A DNA stretch of 46,360 nucleotides, taken from Acidimicrobiia bacterium. GTDB lineage: Bacteria > Actinomycetota > Acidimicrobiia > Spongiisociales > ZC4RG35. Position numbers and translations under genes: made by a program. Below the pieces are notes generated by a model that saw only the letters and a program-made list of their open reading frames with translations, did no database searches and was not told where the DNA came from. The stretch is from positions 1 through 46,360 of the forward strand of contig JAICNB010000019.1 in the NCBI GenBank assembly GCA_025928935.1, in the 5' to 3' direction. The first letter of the stretch is position 1, and each line of letters starts with the position of its first letter. Positions 42,186-46,360 of this stretch are shown piece by piece.

Positions 42186-44131
42186 CCCCGTCGCCTCCGT
42201 CTCTGTCCTGTTTCGACGCGGGCGGGCATATCGACCACCTTGGACAGCTCGGGGTAGGGCTCGGTCTTGTGGGGGATGGCGAGGGCGGCGACGAAGTGCT
42301 CCTGGAAGCGGGGCTCGATCGCGGTCTCCACCTTCTCGATCCGTCCGGCTACGTCTTCGATCTCATTCCGCGCCTCGGCGGAGAGGAGGGCCATCATCGC
42401 TCCCACCCCGGCAGCGTTACCGGCGGCCGAGACATGCTCCAGATCGCAGTCCGGGATCATCCCGAGGACCATGGCGTACCTGGGGTCGATATGACTCCCG
42501 AAAGCGCCGGCCAGCCTGATCTCGTCGACATGCTCGACCCCGTAGTGATCCATGAGGAGACGGGCCCCGGCGTGAAGAGCCGCCTTGGCCAATTGCACCG
42601 CCCGCACATCGTTCTGGGTGATCTCGACCCTTGGCTCGACGGAGAGGACGTAGGAGAAGGTCCGCTCCGAGGGCACCACCCAGGGTGACCCGCCGGCCGG
42701 ATCCCGGATGACACCATCGCCATCGATCACTCCGGCCAAGAAGAGCTCGGCGATGGCCTCGATGATGCCCGAGCCGCAGATGCCGGTCACCGCCCCGAAG
42801 TCGAACCCGACGTCGTTCGACCAGCCTTCCTGGCCGATGACCGAGAAGCGTGGTTCCAGCGTCGACCGGTCGACACGAACCCGTTCGATGGCGCCCGGTG
42901 CCGCCCGCTGGCCAGATGAGATCTGCGCTCCCTCGAAAGCGGGGCCGGTAGGGCTGGAAGCAGCGAGCAGCCGCTCCCGATTGCCCAGCACCAGCTCTGC
43001 GTTGGTCCCCACGTCGACCAGGAGCTGGAGGGCGGCCCCTCGATGTGGGCCCTCCGAGAGCACCACACCGCAGGCGTCGGCCCCGACATGGCCGGCGATG
43101 GAGGGAAGCGAGTAGACGGTTGCCCCGGGATGGGCCCTCATACCCAGGTCGCGGGCGCGGGTGTCGAGGGCCGATGTTGTGACCAGCGCGAATGGAGCGG
43201 TGCCCAACTCGCGGGGGTCGAGCCCGAGGGCCAGGTGGTGCATGATCGGGTTCCCCACGAGCGACAGCTCGAGGATGTCCTCCCGCGCCACTCCGGCCTC
43301 GGCTGCCAATTCTCCGATCAGCCCGTCGAGCGCCCCCCGCACCACCCCGGTGAGCCGCTCGGCGCCGTCGTCGTTCATCATCACGTACGACACTCTGCTC
43401 ATCAGGTCCTCGCCAAACCCGATCTGCGGGTTCATCATCCCGGAAGTCGCCAGCACCTCGCCCGATGTAAGGTCACAAAGGTGCCCGGCGATGGTGGTGG
43501 ACCCGACATCGAAGGCGACGCCCAGGGCCACGTCGCGGAAGCCGGGCCAGATCCCGACCAGGTCCCGCTGGTGGCGGACCGCAGCCGTCACCGTCCAATC
43601 ACCCTGACGAAGGGCGCTCTGGAGACCGGAGAGCACCGGTGGGTCGACGAGCAGCCCTTCGAGCCCCCACTCCTTCTCGAGAGCCGCCAGCAACCGCTCC
43701 AGGTCACCCGTCGGGCTGGCCAGGTCGGGCTCAGCCACATCGACGTAATGGAGCCGCACCACCGGATCGACCGGCAGTGCGCTGACCCCCGCCCTCTTGC
43801 GCACGACCTGGCGATGGACCTGGCTCTCCGGAGGGACGTCGATGACGACGTCCTCGACGATCTCGGCGGCGCAGCCGAGCCGGTGGCCGGGGGCCAGCGG
43901 CCGGCGCGCCTGATAGTCGGTCTCGGTCGGGCCGGGCTCGGAGAGTCGGTCGGGGCGAGCCTCTATTCCGGGCCGGCTGCCGATCATCACCTGGCACCGC
44001 CCACAGATCCCGCGCCCACCACACACGGAGTCGAGATCGACACCCAGAGCCCGGGCGGCATCCAGCACGGTGGTCCCCTGGGCAAACGATCCACGGCGCC
44101 CTGACGGGCTGAACACCACCTGGCGAGTCAT
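42182..44131 (-). CDS. RACo-type reductive activator of corrinoid proteins (ASKHA ATPase with 2Fe-2S domain)
   Basis: The 649-residue protein has an N-terminal plant-type 2Fe-2S ferredoxin domain with Cys37, Cys43, Cys46 and Cys87, a linker and middle domain, then the ASKHA nucleotide-binding part: AFDVGSTTIAGHLCDL, SLVGNPIMHHLALG, LLVDVGTNAELVLGN and the C-terminal RLAGAFGSHIDPRYA. RACo proteins use ATP to reduce accidentally oxidised Co(II) corrinoid back to Co(I). It follows the methyl-THF methyltransferase by six bases. The Arg-rich C-terminus is probably lineage-specific. Confidence 0.92.
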   Translation of the reverse strand: MTRQVVFSPSGRRGSFAQGTTVLDAARALGVDLDSVCGGRGICGRCQVMIGSRPGIEARPDRLSEPGPTETDYQARRPLAPGHRLGCAAEIVEDVVIDVPPESQVHRQVVRKRAGVSALPVDPVVRLHYVDVAEPDLASPTGDLERLLAALEKEWGLEGLLVDPPVLSGLQSALRQGDWTVTAAVRHQRDLVGIWPGFRDVALGVAFDVGSTTIAGHLCDLTSGEVLATSGMMNPQIGFGEDLMSRVSYVMMNDDGAERLTGVVRGALDGLIGELAAEAGVAREDILELSLVGNPIMHHLALGLDPRELGTAPFALVTTSALDTRARDLGMRAHPGATVYSLPSIAGHVGADACGVVLSEGPHRGAALQLLVDVGTNAELVLGNRERLLAASSPTGPAFEGAQISSGQRAAPGAIERVRVDRSTLEPRFSVIGQEGWSNDVGFDFGAVTGICGSGIIEAIAELFLAGVIDGDGVIRDPAGGSPWVVPSERTFSYVLSVEPRVEITQNDVRAVQLAKAALHAGARLLMDHYGVEHVDEIRLAGAFGSHIDPRYAMVLGMIPDCDLEHVSAAGNAAGVGAMMALLSAEARNEIEDVAGRIEKVETAIEPRFQEHFVAALAIPHKTEPYPELSKVVDMPARVETGQRRRRRG

Positions 44132-44137
44132 GGCGCC

Positions 44138-45034
44138 TCAGCCGCGCCGGCGGCGATTCTCACGGCGACGACCCTCTTCCCCGGTGGCGGGAGGCTCCCG
44201 GTAGGTCTTGATCCAGGTGACACAGTTCGGGTCGCGGCCGTTGAGGACGTCCGATGCCAAGATCGCCTGGCGGATCTCTGGCTCGAGTGGGTTGGTGATG
44301 GCCGAGGTCATCCCGGCGGCCATGGCCATGGAGAGGAAGGCCGCGTTGATCCCGGCGCGGTTGGGCAGGCCGAAGCTGATGTTGGAGGCCCCACAGGTGG
44401 TGTTCACCCCGAGCTCATCGCGCAGCCGGCGGATCAGATGGAAGACCTGTCTCCCTGCGGTCCCCATGGCCCCGATCGGCATGACGAGCGGGTCGACCAC
44501 CACATCCGAAGCCGGGATGTCGTGATCGGCGGCCCGGCTCACGATCTTCTTCGCCACTTCGAAGCGGACGTCGGGGTCTTCGGAGATTCCCGTCTCGTCG
44601 TTGGATATCGCCACCACCGCAGCACCGTGTCTGGCCACCAAGGGGAGCACCTGCTCGAGACGTTCCTCTTCGCCTGTGACCGAGTTGACCAGGGCTTTGC
44701 CCTTGTAGACCGAGAGGCCTGCCTCCAGCGCGACGACGATGGAGGAATCGATCGAAAGCGGGACGTCGGTGAGTGACTGCACCAACTCGATGGCCTTGGC
44801 GAGCAGGGCAGGCTCGTCGGCGAGGGGGATGCCCGCGTTGACGTCGAGCATCTGTGCCCCTGCTCCGACCTGAGCCATCGCATCCTGTTGGACCCGGGAG
44901 AAGTCCCCACCTTTCATCTCCTCTGCGAGCAGCCGGCGGCCGGTCGGGTTGATCCGCTCCCCGATCAAGACGAAGGGCCGCTCGAACCCGATCACCACCT
45001 CCCGCGTCTCCGAGGAGACGACCGTGTCGGTCAT
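44138..45034 (-). CDS. Methyltetrahydrofolate:corrinoid methyltransferase (AcsE/MtvA-like, pterin-binding)
   Basis: The 298-residue TIM-barrel protein has the pterin-binding signature FVLIGERINPTGRR, the MLDVNAGIP segment, PLSIDSS, KALVNSVTGEE and TTCGASNISFGLPNR, all typical of methyl-THF:corrinoid protein methyltransferases such as AcsE and MtgA. It would transfer the methyl group from methyl-cobalamin to THF in the catabolic direction. The ATG at 45034 overlaps the upstream small gene as ATGA. The Arg-rich C-terminus resembles that of the activator next to it. Confidence 0.92.
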   Translation of the reverse strand: MTDTVVSSETREVVIGFERPFVLIGERINPTGRRLLAEEMKGGDFSRVQQDAMAQVGAGAQMLDVNAGIPLADEPALLAKAIELVQSLTDVPLSIDSSIVVALEAGLSVYKGKALVNSVTGEEERLEQVLPLVARHGAAVVAISNDETGISEDPDVRFEVAKKIVSRAADHDIPASDVVVDPLVMPIGAMGTAGRQVFHLIRRLRDELGVNTTCGASNISFGLPNRAGINAAFLSMAMAAGMTSAITNPLEPEIRQAILASDVLNGRDPNCVTWIKTYREPPATGEEGRRRENRRRRG

Positions 45035-45342
45035 CGCGACCCGCCGTTGGCGGCTACTTCGTTGAGCGTGTCCGGGTCGAACTCCGATTCGAGCCTCGAG
45101 GCCTCGGCCGACACCTCTGCCTCCAGGTCATCACCACAGACGCGGGTGTCGCGGGCCCACTCCGCCAGATACTCGTCGGTGCCGAACAGTCCTGCGTACA
45201 TCGCGGCACGGTCGATCGCAACCTGGAACCGGGCCGACAACTCGCGTTTGGCCGAATCGCCCCCGCTGCGGGCGATCACCTGTGCCGGGATGTCCCGCCA
45301 GCGGATGACGGTCAGCCGCGGCCCGGTGCTCCGAGGGCTCAT
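45031..45342 (-). CDS. Small 'virulence factor' domain protein (PF13769-like)
   Basis: The 103-residue protein starts at the ATG at 45342, overlapping the DUF1638 stop as ATGA. It contains LTVIRWRDIPAQVIARSG, ELSARFQVAIDRAAMYAGLFGTDEYLAEW, which match the pattern I remember for PF13769. The family name is misleading; no biochemical role is known to me. Its position, coupled on both sides to DUF1638 and the methyltransferase, suggests an accessory function in corrinoid-dependent methyl transfer. A longer reading frame upstream is DUF1638 in another frame. Confidence 0.75.
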   Translation of the reverse strand: MSPRSTGPRLTVIRWRDIPAQVIARSGGDSAKRELSARFQVAIDRAAMYAGLFGTDEYLAEWARDTRVCGDDLEAEVSAEASRLESEFDPDTLNEVAANGGSR

Positions 45343-45944
45343 GCCACCACTCCCTGCGTCACCTCGACCAGCGTCGTCGCCAGATCGCCGTAGCCGACGT
45401 GTCTGTGCTCGAACTCGAGGCCGAGCCGAGCCGACGCATCCCTCGCCACCTCGATCATGGCCTCCGATTCGACCTGGGATAGGTAGACGAGGCGCCGGTA
45501 GTTCCCGAAGTAGTCGTCGCGGAGCTCCGGCCAGCGGTCGAGGCCGAGACCGGACCAGACCAGTCGGTCGAAGTGACGGGTGAGGAAATCCGTCAGGTAG
45601 AAGGTCCCCGGCTCTCTCCCGTGGAGGGCGGCGAAGCGGGGACCGGTGGCATAGAACTCGTAGCAGTGCGCCCCGGGGAGACGCTGGATCCCCCGTTTCT
45701 CCAGCACCCGGTCGAGCAGTCCGCCCGTCCCGCAGTCCGCATATGCGACGAAGACCGATCGATAGCGCCCCTCGGCGGCATCGAGACGCCCCTCGACCGC
45801 GGCCGGGATCGAATCCGGCGTGTTGTGGAGGATGGCCGGGAGGCATTCGACGTCGACCCGGTCGAAGGCGCTCATGTCGATCACATCCCTGATCTCTCGG
45901 GCCAGCGCCCCACAGGCGATGACCAGGAGCCGGGATTCGGTCAT
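45339..45944 (-). CDS. DUF1638-domain protein
   Basis: The 201-residue protein opens with LLVIACGALAREI and carries VFVAYADCGTGGLLD and GAHCYEFYATGPRF, conserved Cys/His-containing features of DUF1638. The Cys and His residues could bind a metal or the corrinoid. It overlaps the corrinoid protein stop (ATGA) and the next small gene (ATGA). DUF1638 genes commonly sit beside MttB-type methyltransferases, but their function is unknown. Confidence 0.82.
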   Translation of the reverse strand: MTESRLLVIACGALAREIRDVIDMSAFDRVDVECLPAILHNTPDSIPAAVEGRLDAAEGRYRSVFVAYADCGTGGLLDRVLEKRGIQRLPGAHCYEFYATGPRFAALHGREPGTFYLTDFLTRHFDRLVWSGLGLDRWPELRDDYFGNYRRLVYLSQVESEAMIEVARDASARLGLEFEHRHVGYGDLATTLVEVTQGVVA

Positions 45945-46360
45945 GGCGCCTCGCCGGAGGTGAGACGGCGGGCCAGCACCAGGGCCTCGGCGGTCTCGGT
46001 GGCCACCGCCGCATCACGACAATATGCGTCGGCCCCGACCGCGACGCCGAACTCCTCGTTGAGCGGGGCGCCCCCGACCAGCACGATGTAGTCCTCCCGG
46101 ATCCCCTTCTCCTTCAGCGCCTCGATGACCACCTTCATGTAGGGCATGGTGGTCGTGAGCAGAGCGGACATCCCGAGGATGTCGGGTTTGTGCTCATCGA
46201 GGGCAGCGATGAACTCGTCGGCATCGGTGTTGATCCCGAGGTTCACCACCTCGAAACCGGCGCCCTCCAGCATCATCGCCACCAGGTTCTTGCCGATGTC
46301 GTGAATGTCGCCCTTGACGGTCCCGATCACCACCTTGCCGATGGTCTCGGCCCCGGTCTC
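45941..46360 (-). CDS. Corrinoid (methyl-carrier) protein, C-terminal part (cut by window edge)
   Basis: The visible 139 residues are the B12-binding Rossmann domain. It contains GDIHDIGKN (D-x-H-x-x-G, His as lower cobalt ligand), MSALLTTTM for the SxL motif and VLVGGAPLN for the GG motif. The N-terminal helical cap lies beyond base 46360. It should shuttle the methyl group between MttB, the methyl-THF methyltransferase and, when oxidised, the activator. Frame is open to the edge, so the true start is outside the window. Confidence 0.93.
   Translation of the reverse strand, partial: ETGAETIGKVVIGTVKGDIHDIGKNLVAMMLEGAGFEVVNLGINTDADEFIAALDEHKPDILGMSALLTTTMPYMKVVIEALKEKGIREDYIVLVGGAPLNEEFGVAVGADAYCRDAAVATETAEALVLARRLTSGEAP

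Noticed and set aside
1-46360. tRNA, rRNA, CRISPR, insertion sequences, toxin-antitoxin or phage genes
   Set aside because: I saw no cloverleaf-like segments, spaced repeats, transposase motifs or integrase motifs. A tRNAscan, Infernal and ISfinder run would settle this.

Overview
The window is GC-rich bacterial chromosome, densely packed, with short intergenic gaps and many GTG/TTG starts and ATGA/GTGA overlaps. I infer an actinobacterium, perhaps an Acidimicrobiia-like lineage. The hints are a luciferase-like monooxygenase and a deazaflavin (F420)-type nitroreductase, an Rv1900c-like hydrolase/cyclase fusion, an ECF42-type sigma factor with its DGPF partner, and a lipoprotein with a TTEAP-repeat linker. 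I see no rRNA, tRNA, CRISPR array, insertion sequence or phage gene. No gene-free stretch exceeds about 200 bases.

Layout. 1-2188: edge of a luciferase-like monooxygenase, then a coupled trio (hydroxyisobutyrate-type dehydrogenase, cupin, 2-keto-4-pentenoate-hydratase-like). 2185-8199: P2A cation ATPase, a membrane-anchored copper nitrite reductase fused to a cupredoxin, and zwf, all on the minus strand. 8382-20060: one long minus-strand aromatic block. In transcription order it is ABC uptake system (binding protein, LivG, LivF, LivH, LivM), catechol 2,3-dioxygenase, SAM methyltransferase, a MetE-like protein, then BoxC, BoxB and a TetR regulator for benzoyl-CoA epoxidation. 20265-23642: divergent galD and galB-galC plus a DUF1932-type dehydrogenase, which is the lower end of 4,5-cleavage of protocatechuate or gallate. 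23656-26018: benzoate-CoA ligase and a divergent alpha/beta hydrolase. 26022-29163: GAPDH and a CopB-type copper ATPase. 29240-32558: FMN alpha-hydroxyacid oxidase, LacI regulator and a second hydroxyisobutyrate-type dehydrogenase with candidate LacI operators. 32565-37715: ECF42 sigma/DGPF pair, aminobutyraldehyde-type dehydrogenase, hydrolase-cyclase fusion, DDN-type reductase.

37712-46360 is the most interesting region, a corrinoid-dependent C1 cluster on the minus strand. It holds a corrinoid protein (cut by the window edge), a DUF1638 protein, a small PF13769-like 'virulence factor' protein, a methyl-THF:corrinoid methyltransferase, a RACo-type corrinoid activator, a non-pyrrolysine MttB-family methyltransferase, a MetF-like reductase, an IclR regulator and a DmdA/GcvT-like demethylase. 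Together they read as a route that takes a methyl group from an unidentified methylated substrate onto cobalamin, passes it to tetrahydrofolate and oxidises it.

Regulatory DNA adds to this. A perfect 13-bp inverted repeat overlaps the mttB -10 region and start codon. A 53-bp imperfect palindrome occurs both between galD and galB and upstream of mttB, suggesting that aromatic and C1 catabolism share a regulator or RNA element. All function calls rest on reading translated sequence and remembered family motifs; no database search was run.
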